From: Rhizobium grahamii | Lineage (GTDB): Bacteria; Pseudomonadota; Alphaproteobacteria; Rhizobiales; Rhizobiaceae | Length of the DNA stretch: 64,000 bases | Assembly: GCF_009498215.1 (NCBI RefSeq) | Contig: NZ_CP043498.1 | Span: 186,001-250,000, forward strand | Direction: 5' to 3' | In this document: one piece after another, positions 17,424 to 28,125 of the stretch | Layout: every line of letters starts with the position of its first letter | How positions within the stretch are numbered: the stretch's first letter is position 1 | Made by a program: the position numbers and the translations under genes | Notes under the pieces: generated by a model | Told to the model about the DNA's origin: nothing | The model's input: only the letters and a program-made list of their open reading frames with translations | Database searches by the model: none

Positions 17424-18416
17424 ATGACCGCACCGCTGGGGATGAGACGGCGTACGCTGTTTGCTGCAGGCATTGGCCTGCTGGCTGCGCCGATGATTTT
17501 GAAAGGAACGGCCGCGATGGCCGCAAGTGGAGATAACGCCAAGATGGATGCGACACCGCAGCCCCAGTTCAATCAGTTCAAGCTGGGCTCCTACAAGTTC
17601 ACCGTCTTCAAGGACGGCGCAACGATTGCCGACAAACCCTATGAAACCTTCGGGACCAACCAGAAGCCGGAGACCGTCCAGGAACTGCTCACGAAGAATT
17701 TCCTGCCGGCTGATAAGTTCGTCAACTCTTACGCTCCGACGTTGATCGACACCGGTTCGGATGTGATCCTTGTGGATACCGGCTTTGGCGAAGGCGGTCG
17801 CGCCCGCGGCAGTGGGCTGCTTCTTTCCGGGCTCAAGGCAGCCGGATATTCGCCTGACGACATTACGGTGGTCGCGCTGACCCATCTGCACGGCGATCAC
17901 ATCGGCGGTCTGCTGGAAGGCGGCGCTCCTGCCTTCAAGAATGCCCGCTATGTCATCGGCCAGATCGAGTATGACTTCTGGACGGACAAGGCTCGCGAGG
18001 GCACGCCGGCCGAAGGCGGCCACAAGGCGGTTCTCGCCAATGTGGTGCCCCTTGCCGAAAAGGCGACGTTCATTGGCGATGGCGGGACCATTGCAGGCGG
18101 TATCACGGCGATGCTTGCACCCGGTCACACGCAGGGCCACATGGTTTTCCACGTCGAATCCGAGGGCAAGCGCCTCGTGGCAACGGGCGATACCGCCAAC
18201 CACTATATCCTGTCGCTGCAGAAGCCAGACTGGGAGGTCCGTTTCGATATGGACAAAGCCCAGGCCGCCGCCACCCGTCGCAAGGTGTTCGGCATGATCG
18301 CCGCCGAGAAGATCGCCTTTATCGGCTACCACATGCCGTTCCCTTCGGTCGGCTTCGTGGAGACCTATGAAGACGGCTATCGCTTCGTTCCGAAGACCTA
18401 TCAGTTCGACCTGTGA
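17424..18416 (+). CDS. exported metallo-beta-lactamase-fold hydrolase
   Basis: A 330-residue protein with an N-terminal twin-arginine-like leader (MRRRTLFAAGIGLLAAPMIL, then a cleavage region near AMAASG), so probably exported folded to the periplasm. The metal-binding signature LTHLHGDHIGG (HxHxDH) lies near residue 152. A second ligand region is APGHTQGHMVFHVE, and ATGDTANHY supplies the bridging Asp. The layout resembles the AHL-lactonase/MBL hydrolase group, but the substrate is not determined. A rho-independent terminator follows at 18442, so the gene is monocistronic. Confidence 0.85.
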   Translation: MTAPLGMRRRTLFAAGIGLLAAPMILKGTAAMAASGDNAKMDATPQPQFNQFKLGSYKFTVFKDGATIADKPYETFGTNQKPETVQELLTKNFLPADKFVNSYAPTLIDTGSDVILVDTGFGEGGRARGSGLLLSGLKAAGYSPDDITVVALTHLHGDHIGGLLEGGAPAFKNARYVIGQIEYDFWTDKAREGTPAEGGHKAVLANVVPLAEKATFIGDGGTIAGGITAMLAPGHTQGHMVFHVESEGKRLVATGDTANHYILSLQKPDWEVRFDMDKAQAAATRRKVFGMIAAEKIAFIGYHMPFPSVGFVETYEDGYRFVPKTYQFDL

Positions 18417-18441
18417 AGTCGCTGCATGGCAGCCATACCAG

Positions 18442-18466
18442 GCCCGGCGGAGACGCCGGGCTTTTT
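18442..18466 (+). terminator. rho-independent terminator after the MBL-fold gene
   Basis: Perfect stem GCCCGGCG/CGCCGGGC with loop GAGA (18442-18461) followed by TTTTT. It starts 25 bp after the stop of the MBL-fold gene and separates it from guaB. Confidence 0.9.
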
Positions 18467-18582
18467 GCTATTCCCTTCCTGTCATAGACGTGTTACCAGC
18501 CCTCGCCAACTTCCAAAGCAACCCTTGCACACCGCCGGTGCGGACGATTCGTTCCGGGAGGCGTTGCATTTTTCTTAATTGA

Positions 18583-20079
<1,497 letters not shown>

Positions 20080-20081
20080 GA

Positions 20082-20645
20082 ATGAACGCGGGCAGCCGTA
20101 TTCCGCTCTGGATTATCGCGCTGCTCGCAGCCCTCTGCCTGGGCGTGCTTGCGTGGACGACATTCGGCTTTGTCGTCCCCTTCAAGCACGAAACCGGCCA
20201 GGCGGTCCTGGATGTCTATTTCGCCGGTTACGACGAACTGACCGTCGGGCGGATGCAGCGATTGCTCGAACAGAACGAGGTCGCCGACAATCTGCTGAGG
20301 GCGATGTATTTTGGCCCTGAGCTGATCTTTCCAGCCCTCCTGGCGACGCTCCTTTTTCTCGTCATTCTGCGGCTGCGGACAGCAATACCGGATCAGGCGC
20401 GCCCGACGGGTTCTCTGGTGCTGAAGGCGATCTATGCGTTGCCGTTCGTCTACGGTGTTACGGACTATGGCGAGAACATATCGAGCCTGATCGCGTTCGG
20501 AGACAGTACCTCGGCGTCATTCGCCGCTGCCATCCTGCCGTGGATGACAAAGCTGAAGTTCGCCAGCCTCGCCGTCTGCCTGATCCTCATCGTGCGCTTC
20601 GCGATCATTCGCTACATGGCCCTTGGCCCGCGAGAGGACCGCTGA
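20082..20645 (+). CDS. conserved membrane protein of unknown function
   Basis: A 187-residue protein with about four hydrophobic segments (near residues 8-30, 76-98, 112-128 and 148-172). Between the first two is a soluble stretch (DELTVGRMQRLLEQNEVADN). It starts 2 bp after the guaB stop and is likely expressed from the guaB transcript. I recognise no functional motif; a link to purine synthesis is not supported beyond position. Confidence 0.7.
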   Translation: MNAGSRIPLWIIALLAALCLGVLAWTTFGFVVPFKHETGQAVLDVYFAGYDELTVGRMQRLLEQNEVADNLLRAMYFGPELIFPALLATLLFLVILRLRTAIPDQARPTGSLVLKAIYALPFVYGVTDYGENISSLIAFGDSTSASFAAAILPWMTKLKFASLAVCLILIVRFAIIRYMALGPREDR

Positions 20646-20753
20646 CGCCGGGTGAGGGGCGCATTGCCGCAATCTCCACCATGTGACTGGAAAGCCCATC
20701 TCTTTTCCTCTACAGCGCACAGCTCAAAGCAAAGGCGTTAAGGAGAAGACCAT

Positions 20754-21176
20754 ATGACCGGCTACGAGATGTTTTGGCCCATTATAGCCCACGCAGCGCT
20801 GGTCTATGGACTGTACATGCTCCTCGGTTTCCGCCGCATGCGGATGGTTCGCGCCGGAAAGGTTGAGATCTCCGACTACCGCGAGAACCGGTCGGAGCCC
20901 CAGGAAAGCCTGTTTGTGAAGAACAGCCTCGCCAACCAGTTCGAATTGCCGGTGCTCTTCTATGCCTGCTGCGTTCTGCTCTACATCACCGAAGCCGACA
21001 ACATCGTTGCCGTGGTGCTGGCCTGGATCTTCGTGGCCCTTCGCTATCTCCATGCGGCCGTGCATGTGACCAGCAACAACATGCGCTATCGCAGCCCGCT
21101 GTTTGGCGCGGGTTATGTTGTCCTCGGCGTCATGTGGATCTGGCTTGCGGTCTGGATGACCTTTCCCAACGGCTGA
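20754..21176 (+). CDS. MAPEG-family membrane protein
   Basis: A 140-residue protein with four hydrophobic helices and the MAPEG (membrane-associated eicosanoid/glutathione metabolism) hallmark SLANQFELPVLFYACC in the middle, followed by RYLHAAVHVTSNNMRYRSPLFG. Family members include microsomal glutathione transferases, but bacterial versions are mostly uncharacterised. An AAGGAGAAG ribosome-binding site precedes the ATG. Confidence 0.78.
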   Translation: MTGYEMFWPIIAHAALVYGLYMLLGFRRMRMVRAGKVEISDYRENRSEPQESLFVKNSLANQFELPVLFYACCVLLYITEADNIVAVVLAWIFVALRYLHAAVHVTSNNMRYRSPLFGAGYVVLGVMWIWLAVWMTFPNG

Positions 21177-21195
21177 GCAGTCAGTGGGGCGTTGA

Positions 21196-21223
21196 GGTAA
21201 CGCAGTTTTGTAATCGCGTTACC
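21196..21223. promoter_or_regulatory. perfect inverted repeat upstream of the dienelactone hydrolase gene
   Basis: GGTAACGC (21196-21203) and GCGTTACC (21216-21223) are separated by 12 bp, centred about 70 bp before the ATG at 21281. The AT-containing spacer and two-turn centre spacing fit a dimeric repressor operator. It could alternatively form a weak terminator for the MAPEG gene, but no T-run follows. Confidence 0.45.
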
Positions 21224-21280
21224 CGTGGCTGTCCTATGTTTTCCCTCGGAAACTCTGGGTAGGGAACAGGAGGCCCCCAA

Positions 21281-22156
21281 ATGGACAAGCCGGAAATCAC
21301 GCAGGCGATGATCAACGCCTACGACGAATACACGCATCTGACCCTCGACCGCCGCAACTTCATGGACAAGCTGACGAAGCTGGCCGGCTCCGCGGGCGCG
21401 GCGGCGGTCATCGCCCCAATGCTTGCCGCCAACAAGGCGAGCGCGGAGATGATTGCAGCCGAGGATCCCAGGCTGGTCGCGAAGGACGTAACCTATCCCG
21501 GCGGATCCGGCGAAATGAAGGGTTATCTGGTCGAGCCGAAAGACGCATCGGGCAAGCTCGGCGCGGTCATCGTAGTCCACGAGAATCGCGGCCTCAATCC
21601 GCACATCAAGGACGTCGCCCGCCGCATGGCCCTCGAGGGCTTCATCGCGCTGGCGCCGGATTTTCTTTCGCCACAAGGCGGAACACCTGAGAACGAGGAC
21701 AAGGCGCGCGAGATGTTCAGCGCACTCGACCGTCCGGCGACGGTGGCGAACGCCGAAGCGACGCTTGCCTATCTGAGCAAGCTCAACAATTCCAACGGAA
21801 AGGTCGGGGTTATCGGCTTTTGCTGGGGTGGCGGGCTGGTCAATGACTTCGCCACCAAGTCGCAGGAGCTGAAAGCGGGTGTCGCCTATTATGGCGCCCA
21901 GCCGAAGGCCGCTGATGTCCCCAACATCAAGGCGGCGTTGATGCTCCACTATGCCGGTCTGGACGAGCGCATCAACGCCGGCATCGATGCCTACAAGAAA
22001 GCGTTGCAGGACAACGGCAAGGACTTCCAGATCTTCGTCTATGACGGTGTCAACCACGCCTTCAACAACGATACGTCGTCTGCCCGCTACGACAAGAAGG
22101 CAGCCGATCTCGCCTGGGGCAGGACGGTCGAATTCCTGAAGAAGAACCTCGCCTGA
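21281..22156 (+). CDS. dienelactone hydrolase family protein, probably exported
   Basis: A 291-residue alpha/beta-hydrolase. The N-terminal LDRRNFMDKLTKLAGSAGAA segment resembles an internal twin-arginine signal, with a hydrophobic stretch to about residue 55 (cleavage near NKASAEM). The catalytic triad expected for DLH is visible: nucleophile Cys in IGFCWGGGLV (about 184), Asp in AGLDERINAG and His in DGVNHAFNND. The true substrate need not be dienelactone. It is preceded by an inverted repeat and converges head-on with oxyR. Confidence 0.85.
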   Translation: MDKPEITQAMINAYDEYTHLTLDRRNFMDKLTKLAGSAGAAAVIAPMLAANKASAEMIAAEDPRLVAKDVTYPGGSGEMKGYLVEPKDASGKLGAVIVVHENRGLNPHIKDVARRMALEGFIALAPDFLSPQGGTPENEDKAREMFSALDRPATVANAEATLAYLSKLNNSNGKVGVIGFCWGGGLVNDFATKSQELKAGVAYYGAQPKAADVPNIKAALMLHYAGLDERINAGIDAYKKALQDNGKDFQIFVYDGVNHAFNNDTSSARYDKKAADLAWGRTVEFLKKNLA

Positions 22157-23062
22157 TCAGGCGACCGCGTCGCGCGGAGCAGGGGCGACGGCAACGATCG
22201 TCTCTGCCAGCGCTTCCATCTCTTTGCCGCGATGGGTACTGCGCCGCCAGGCAAGGCCGATCTCGCGGGCGGGCTGCGGATCGGCGAACGGCACGATGCG
22301 GATGGAGTTGCGGCTTGTTTCTGTCGGAATGGCGATCTCTGGGATCAGCGTCATGCCCATGTCGTGCGATACCATCTGCAGGAGGGTCGCCATCGACGTT
22401 GCCCCAAAATTGACGAGGCTCCGCTTGCCGGCGCTGCAGACGGCGAGCGCCTGATCGCGCAGGCAATGTCCTTCTTCCAGCAGCAGCAGCCGGTCGACAT
22501 TCACCTCGTGTTCGGTCAGCGGCGACATCAGCACGGCTTCGCCATTATCCGCAACGGCCATGAAAAACCGGTCGGTAAACAGAGGTCGTGTCTGGATGCC
22601 CTCGATGTCGAGCGGCAGCGCTGCGATGACGGCATCAAGCTTGCCGGCCGAGAGATCCGCCATCAGTCGATCGGTGACTGCTTCGCGAAGCTCCACCTCG
22701 ACATCAGGGTAGCTCGCGCGAAGATGCGGGATGAACTGCGGAACGAGATAGGGCGCCACCGTCGGAATGATCCCGATCCGGATCAACCCTTCCAGCGTTC
22801 CCCCGCCTTTTCGAGCCGTCTGCTCCAGCAGGTCGACCTGATGCAGGATCGAGCGGACGTGGTGCAGCACCTCTTCGCCCTTCGGCGTCAGGATCGTGCT
22901 CTGGCGGGTGCGCTCCACCAGCTTGGCGCCGAGATAGTCTTCCATCTCCATGATCTGCGTCGACAGCGCGGGCTGGCTGATGTGCACCATCTCGGCGGCG
23001 CGGCCGAAGTGGCGCGTCGTCGCGAGGGCATCGAAGTAGCGCATCTGTCGAAGGGTCAGCAT
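22157..23062 (-). CDS. oxyR: hydrogen-peroxide-sensing LysR-type regulator OxyR
   Basis: A 301-residue LysR-type regulator. The winged helix-turn-helix is at residues 1-60 (MRYFDALATTRHFGRAAEMV, SQPALSTQI) and the periplasmic-binding-protein-like sensor domain fills the rest. In the sensor domain LEEGHCLRDQALAVC contains two cysteines nine residues apart, the same spacing and context as the redox pair Cys199/Cys208 of E. coli OxyR, so peroxide sensing by disulfide formation is expected. No catalase or peroxidase gene adjoins it. The divergent neighbour is a TetR regulator 380 bp away. Confidence 0.88.
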   Translation of the reverse strand: MLTLRQMRYFDALATTRHFGRAAEMVHISQPALSTQIMEMEDYLGAKLVERTRQSTILTPKGEEVLHHVRSILHQVDLLEQTARKGGGTLEGLIRIGIIPTVAPYLVPQFIPHLRASYPDVEVELREAVTDRLMADLSAGKLDAVIAALPLDIEGIQTRPLFTDRFFMAVADNGEAVLMSPLTEHEVNVDRLLLLEEGHCLRDQALAVCSAGKRSLVNFGATSMATLLQMVSHDMGMTLIPEIAIPTETSRNSIRIVPFADPQPAREIGLAWRRSTHRGKEMEALAETIVAVAPAPRDAVA

Positions 23063-23442
23063 GATAATTTATTCCAATCGTTGTCCATGGGTAGATACGA
23101 CTGGAAATTATCGTCGGTCAACCCGCGAAGCGACAAACGCGCGGCCGCGACACGTCGGTCAGCGTCCGAAAACGTTGCCGGTTTCCGGACCATCAGCGAA
23201 TCAGTCCGCGGCCGCCATCGGGAGCCCGAATTAGCATGCCGAAAAGCGCATTTTCCTGACCAGACGCACGCGTCAACAGAGACCAAATTCGGGTGTATCG
23301 CGCAGATTTGATTTAGCTTTTACCGATGCATACAATCCGAACTATCGCGTTTACGAGTCGTGAAGAACTGAGATGCCATATCGGCCAAACGGCGCCGGCA
23401 TGAACCACTTCCGTCGCTCCACATAGAACAAATGGGAACGAC
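23063..23442. other. intergenic region between divergent oxyR and tetR-family genes
   Basis: This 380-bp gap must hold both promoters. The part next to oxyR is AT-rich and contains ATAATTTATT and AAATTAT segments that could be an OxyR autoregulatory site, but I cannot define half-sites with confidence. No convincing small gene or structured RNA was seen. Confidence 0.5.
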
Positions 23443-24075
23443 ATGAAGGTCGGAAGTTTGGATCGCATTGGCCTCCGTCGGAAGCCGAAGCAGGAACGCA
23501 GTATTCAGCGGCTGGATCTGATCTTGTCAGCAGCCGAAACAATCATTGCCGAGAAGGGCGTGAACGCGATGCGCATGACGGAGTTGGCAATTGCCGCCAA
23601 TGTCCCGATCGGTTCCGTCTATCAATATTTCCCCGAAAAAGCCGCGATCGTTAAGGCGCTGTTCGACCGGAACGCATTGGCGATCCAGTGTAGAATTGCA
23701 AACGCCTTTTCCGATGTCACGTCTGTCGACGATGCGCTCGAAGTGCTGGCAAGCACCATCGACTGGCACTACGACGACTATCGCAACGATGCCGCCTATC
23801 TCGGCATCTGGATGGGAACGGAGACCGACCAGGATCTGCTGAAACTCAACATCGAGCACAGCGGCCGGATCGCCGGGATTTTCCATGATACGGTTCGTCG
23901 CATCGCTCCCGAACTCGCGAATGCCGACATGGAAGCGCGCACCTATCTCTTCAGCCATCTGATCGGAGCGTCGATCCGGCTTGCCGTCGTGACGGAAGCA
24001 TCGCTCGCCCGGCGCATTCTCGACGAGTGGAAGAACGTCATCCGCACGTCCTTCTTCGCTCCGATGGCTGCCTGA
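23443..24075 (+). CDS. TetR-family transcriptional regulator
   Basis: A 210-residue protein with the TetR N-terminal helix-turn-helix at about 20-65 (RLDLILSAAETIIAEKGVNA, then MTELAIAANVPIGSVYQYFP) and an all-helical ligand/dimer domain after it. The ligand is unknown. It converges with the LysR gene, 3 bp between stops, and is divergent from oxyR. No obvious target such as a pump gene is adjacent. Confidence 0.88.
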   Translation: MKVGSLDRIGLRRKPKQERSIQRLDLILSAAETIIAEKGVNAMRMTELAIAANVPIGSVYQYFPEKAAIVKALFDRNALAIQCRIANAFSDVTSVDDALEVLASTIDWHYDDYRNDAAYLGIWMGTETDQDLLKLNIEHSGRIAGIFHDTVRRIAPELANADMEARTYLFSHLIGASIRLAVVTEASLARRILDEWKNVIRTSFFAPMAA

Positions 24076-24078
24076 GAC

Positions 24079-25034
24079 CTACCAGCTCGGTACGACGTTC
24101 GCGACCTTGAGGCGGGGCTGAGCCCGCCCGTAGGCGTTCTTCACATCCGGCTCCAGATTGTCGTCGACGACGGCAGGCGTGATGTTGTCGAGGCAGGCGG
24201 TGATGTGCGCCGTGATCGCGTTCATCAGCGAAATCGAAACACCCGGCCGCTTCATGATGCCGATCTGGACCGGGGAAGGGCGGGGAACCCGTCCGCCTGG
24301 CTCAGCACTTTCATGCCGGTGCGCAACGCCGATTCCGGCATCACGGAGACCGCCATGCCGGCAAGAACGGCGGCCGCGACCACGGTGCAGGACCAGCTGG
24401 TAAACAGGATCTGATGTTCGCGGCCGACGGCGTCGAGCGCCGAGCAGGCAAGCTGGCGCCACTGGCAGTCACGGCGACCGACCGCAAGCGGCACCGGTGC
24501 ATCGTCACGGATCGGATGGTTGGCGGAGCCGACCCAGCAGAGTGGCTCGGTCCGCACGACATCGGACATGCGCTCGCGCGGGTTATGCGTCACCAGCGCG
24601 ATATCGAGTTCGCCGCGATGCATGCGCTCCGCGAGGTCCACCGAGGGCTCGCAGACGATGTAGAGCTCGACGTTCGGATGCGTCTTTGCAAAGCGGCCGA
24701 TGATTTCAGGCATGTAGCGGTCGGCGTAGTCATCGGGCGTGCCGATGCGCAGCGTTCCCTCGAGGCGGTTGTCGTCGAAGGCCGCGATCGCCTCGTTGTT
24801 GAGGCGGATCATGCGCCGCGCATAATTCAGCAGCTTTTCGCCCTCGGCGGTCAGGCGGTTGCCGCGGCCATCCTTGATGAAAAGCTGTTTGCCGATGCGC
24901 TCTTCCAGCCGTCGCATCTGCATGGAGACGGCCGATTGCGTCTTGTAGACCCTGTCGGCCGCCTTGGTGAAGCTGCCGGAATCCACAATCGCAATGAAAG
25001 TCTGCAACTGATCAATATCAAGAGGCGCGGACAT
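24079..25034 (-). CDS. LysR-family transcriptional regulator, frameshifted as sequenced
   Basis: LysR-type regulator of about 318 residues after repair. The N-terminal helix-turn-helix is DQLQTFIAIVDSGSFTKAAD followed by TQSAVSMQMRRLEE. The effector domain begins near residue 90 (GTLRIGTPDDYADRYMPEII). The frame breaks at the GGGG run 24272-24275. One added base restores ALPPVQIGIMKRPGVSISLM and a normal C-terminus. The second in-frame Met (25034) fits the family N-terminus better than 25046. It is divergent from the DUF1127 gene, across an AT-rich gap with ATGATAATCATTAGAAAC where it may autoregulate. Confidence 0.82.
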
Positions 25035-25236
25035 CAGGTCACCCATAAAGTTCTCTGATGATAATCATTAGAAACATTCGTTGGACTGATCAATAGGGGT
25101 TTGGCATCTTCGGGCTGCAAATCAGGCATGTATGGACAGACGCCCTGCCTGTCCGCTTCAGAAATTCAACCTTCCTCCTTTCCGCTCGACCTCGCGGGAG
25201 GGGCGGATTGTTGCGCGCTTAACGAAAGGAAACCCT

Positions 25237-25536
25237 ATGCGCACGACAGACCGGATACTGGAACTCGACTGCACCCAGACGACGACGACGTCTTCCCAGC
25301 GTCTCGTGAACGTCTATGCATGGCTGGCATCCGTTGTGCGCGCTTTCCGCAACCGCATGGATATCAACCGGCTGCATGATCTCGACGACAATCAACTGAA
25401 GGACATCGGACTTTCGCGCGCCGATCTGACGTCGGCGTTCCTTGCCTCGACCTTCTTTCAAGATCCGTCCGACGATCTCTCCCGTGTTGCCCGCAACCGC
25501 GGCCGCAACGCACTTCTACGAACCAACGACGAGTAG
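25237..25536 (+). CDS. DUF1127-family small protein
   Basis: A 99-residue protein whose middle (INRLHDLDDNQLKDIGLSRA) is the DUF1127/YjiS-like motif. In alphaproteobacteria, short members of this family have been linked to RNA-associated control of phosphate and carbon metabolism, while longer ones like this are poorly characterised. The start at 25237 is supported by GAAAGGA six bases upstream. It is divergent from a LysR regulator 200 bp away, which could control it; this is inference. Confidence 0.8.
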   Translation: MRTTDRILELDCTQTTTTSSQRLVNVYAWLASVVRAFRNRMDINRLHDLDDNQLKDIGLSRADLTSAFLASTFFQDPSDDLSRVARNRGRNALLRTNDE

Positions 25537-25586
25537 GTTCCGCGAGTTTTCCCCGCAGGGTGATAGCCAATAACCCTGCCTCTTGC

Positions 25587-25622
25587 CCGGTGATCGGCCT
25601 CCCAGCCGTCTCCGGTTTTTTT
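25587..25622 (+). terminator. possible terminator after the DUF1127 gene
   Basis: An interrupted stem (CCGG 25587-25590 with CCGG 25612-25615, and GGC with GCC inside) is followed by seven Ts at 25616-25622. It lies between the convergent DUF1127 and DUF937 genes. The stem is imperfect, so this is a weak call. Confidence 0.4.
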
Positions 25623-26478
25623 ATGCCTTCGGGGCCGGCGAGGAAGGCTTCGGCATATAGCTCTCGAAGATCGCTTCCATGTTCTTCTGGTAGCTCTTCT
25701 GCACCTCGAGCCCGCTGTCGAACATGGTGCTCAGCATGTTGACGTAGCTCTCTGTGGCTGCCGTTCCCTCGTCCTTGGGTTCGGTCTGTTTTTCGGGGGC
25801 GGGCTTGCCGACGTTGCCCATCATTTCCTGAAATGCCTTGGCGAACGGATTGTCCAGAAATGGATTGACCGGCGCGTTTTCCCGCTCGGGCTTCGGCACG
25901 CTGAACATCAGCTGCATCGCCTGGGTAAAGGGATTGTCGAAGATGCTCGGCTCAGGCGCCGCCTTTGCCTTCGGCGCAAAGCCGGTGCTCTCCAGCCATC
26001 GCTGGATTGTCTCGCCCATCGCCGTGTTGACGAACGGATTGACCGGCGCCGACATCTGGCCCATCGACTGCTTGAACAGGCCTCCCATCAGCGTGTCGGC
26101 AATGACAGGCAGCATCTGCTTGTAAATTTCCTGGCCGATGCCGGTCATCTGCGCAGCCTGCGCGGCAACAGCACGTGAAACCTCTTTCGAGCCGAAGAGT
26201 TGCGCCAGGATATTGTTGCCGTCGGAAATGCCCTGAGGTGTAAAGGCCTTGCTCATGTCCTCGAAATACTTGGCGTAGTTTCCGGAACCGACCGACTGCA
26301 TCAGGCCCATGAAGTCATAGGGATTGTTGCTGTTGCGCTTGAGCCCTGCGGAAAACGCCGGCATCAGGGCTGCCATCGCCTTGGTGGCCTGCTCCTGCGC
26401 GAGGTTGAATTGCTTGGAAACCGCGTCCATTGCAGCGCCGTTCTGTGCCTGCATCATCATGTCGAAGAGTGGCAGCAT
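25621..26478 (-). CDS. DUF937-family protein of unknown function
   Basis: A 285-residue protein. The N-terminal 100 residues match the DUF937/YidB pattern: MLPLFDMMMQAQNGAAMDAV, then a helix pair with EQATKAMAALMPAF. The central part contains three spaced copies of a short Pro-Asn-Pro-Phe motif (APVNPFVNTAMGE, IFDNPFTQAM, APVNPFLDNPFAKAF), an unusual internal repeat. The C-terminus is helical and ends KPSSPAPKA. No signal peptide is seen. Its role is unknown. It lies downstream of gshA on the same strand. Confidence 0.65.
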   Translation of the reverse strand: MLPLFDMMMQAQNGAAMDAVSKQFNLAQEQATKAMAALMPAFSAGLKRNSNNPYDFMGLMQSVGSGNYAKYFEDMSKAFTPQGISDGNNILAQLFGSKEVSRAVAAQAAQMTGIGQEIYKQMLPVIADTLMGGLFKQSMGQMSAPVNPFVNTAMGETIQRWLESTGFAPKAKAAPEPSIFDNPFTQAMQLMFSVPKPERENAPVNPFLDNPFAKAFQEMMGNVGKPAPEKQTEPKDEGTAATESYVNMLSTMFDSGLEVQKSYQKNMEAIFESYMPKPSSPAPKA

Positions 26479-26607
26479 GGAAAATCCCCCGGTTTGCGAC
26501 GCATGATTGCGTCACTATAGCCGGAAAAAGGAATGCGCAAACGGCTTTTTATTGAAGGCTTTAAGCAGCCAGCGCCGGAAACCCGGCGCTGCTCCTCGGC
26601 AGTTCCT

Positions 26608-27981
26608 CTAGTACTGGTATTCCGTGAAGACAGGCTCGACGGAACCGTTCCAGCGACCGCTGTAGAGGGCAACGAGATCCTCAGCGAGCGTGGCGCGCTT
26701 GGCCAGCACTTCGTCGAGCGGACCTAGGAAGATCGTCTCGTCCTGGCCTTCCTGATTAAGCTTGCCGCGTGCCTTCAGCCCAGCCTTAGAGACAGCCATG
26801 ACTTCGCGGGCGGTGTCATAGAGTTCGTGGCCGCGGAACCGGGCTCGCAGACCCTGGGCAGGAACCGCGTTTCGTAGCGCGTTCACTTCGTCGAAGGTCC
26901 AGTCCTTGGTCAGCATGTCGGCAGCCTCGAGCGCTGCGTCGTCATAGAGGAGGCCGACCCAGAAGGCCGGCAGCGCACAGATGCGCCGCCATGGTCCGCC
27001 ATCGGCGCCGCGCATTTCCAGGAACCGCTTCAGCCGGACATCGGGGAACAGCGTCGACAGATGGTTGGTCCAGTCGCCCATGGTCGGCTCCCAGGCAGCG
27101 ACTTCACCCTTCAGGGCGCCGTTCATGAACTGCCGGAAGGTGACATGCGTACAGTCGTGATAGCGCCCGTCACGCACGATGAAGTACATCGGAACGTCGA
27201 GCGCCCACTCGACGTAGTCGTGGAAGCCGAAGTCATCGCGGAAGGTGAAGTCGAGCAAGCCGGAGCGCTGGTTGTCCGTATCGCGCCAGATGTCGCCGCG
27301 CCAGGAAAGCAATCCGTTGAGCTTGCCTTCGGTAAATGGCGACGAGGCAAACAAGGCTGTCGCGAGCGATTGAAGCTTCATCGAGACGCGCATCTTCTTG
27401 CGCATGTCGGCTTCGGACGAGAAGTCGAGGTTCACCTGGATCGTGCATGTCCGGTACATCATGTCGAGACCCTGCGTGCCGATCTTCGGCATGTAGCGGC
27501 TCATGATGCCGTAGCGCGACTTCGGCATGACAGGGGTTTCCTGCAGCGTCCACTTCGGGCTGCCGCCAATTCCGAGAAACCGGATGCCCATCGGCTCGGC
27601 GATTTCGCGCAGCGTCGCCAGATGCGTATTCGATTCCTTGCAGGTTTCGTGAATCGATTGCAGCGGCGCGCCGGACAGTTCGAACTGACCGCCGGGCTCG
27701 ATCGAGATGGCGCCCATGCCGTTCGGTGCGCCAAGGCCGATGATGTTGCCGTCGTCGACGATCGGATCCCATCCGCTCTTCTGCTGCAGGCCCCTCAACA
27801 GGCCGGAAATGCTGTTTTCGCCGAAATAAGGAACAGGCGTGTTGTCTGCCCGGAAAAAGGCAAACTTCTCGTGCTCGGTGCCGATCCGAAATGCCTCTTC
27901 TGGCTTGTTGCCGGCAGCAAGATAATCGGTCAGCTCCTGAACCGAAGAGAGCGGCGTCTGGTCGGTGGTATCGCGAGCCAT
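26608..27981 (-). CDS. gshA: glutamate-cysteine ligase (plant/alphaproteobacterial type)
   Basis: ATP-dependent ligase joining L-glutamate and L-cysteine into gamma-glutamylcysteine, the first step of glutathione synthesis. The 457-residue length and motifs identify the GCS2 plant-like class rather than the E. coli type: FRIGTEHEKFAFFR (about 32-45), SIEPGGQFELSGAPLQSIHE (substrate loop), MPKSRYGIMSRYMPKIGTQG and TCTIQVNLDFSSEADM. It is followed downstream by the DUF937 gene and preceded by rsmE on the same strand at 144 bp, so it probably has its own promoter. Confidence 0.95.
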   Translation of the reverse strand: MARDTTDQTPLSSVQELTDYLAAGNKPEEAFRIGTEHEKFAFFRADNTPVPYFGENSISGLLRGLQQKSGWDPIVDDGNIIGLGAPNGMGAISIEPGGQFELSGAPLQSIHETCKESNTHLATLREIAEPMGIRFLGIGGSPKWTLQETPVMPKSRYGIMSRYMPKIGTQGLDMMYRTCTIQVNLDFSSEADMRKKMRVSMKLQSLATALFASSPFTEGKLNGLLSWRGDIWRDTDNQRSGLLDFTFRDDFGFHDYVEWALDVPMYFIVRDGRYHDCTHVTFRQFMNGALKGEVAAWEPTMGDWTNHLSTLFPDVRLKRFLEMRGADGGPWRRICALPAFWVGLLYDDAALEAADMLTKDWTFDEVNALRNAVPAQGLRARFRGHELYDTAREVMAVSKAGLKARGKLNQEGQDETIFLGPLDEVLAKRATLAEDLVALYSGRWNGSVEPVFTEYQY

Positions 27982-28125
27982 TCAAAGTACCTGTATCGGA
28001 AGGCGCCCGGAATTGGGCGGATAGGGAAGGGTGATTAGGGCCCGTCCCACGTATGTTGCAAGTGAAATTGTTTCAACGGTTCTTCAAAAATTTAGTAGCC
28101 GCTTTTGCTCGGAATATCACGGCCC

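Noticed and set aside
26570..26591. GC-rich hairpin CAGCGCCGG/CCGGCGCTG after gshA as a terminator
   Set aside because: The stem is good, but no T-run follows on the minus strand, so I did not list it as a feature.
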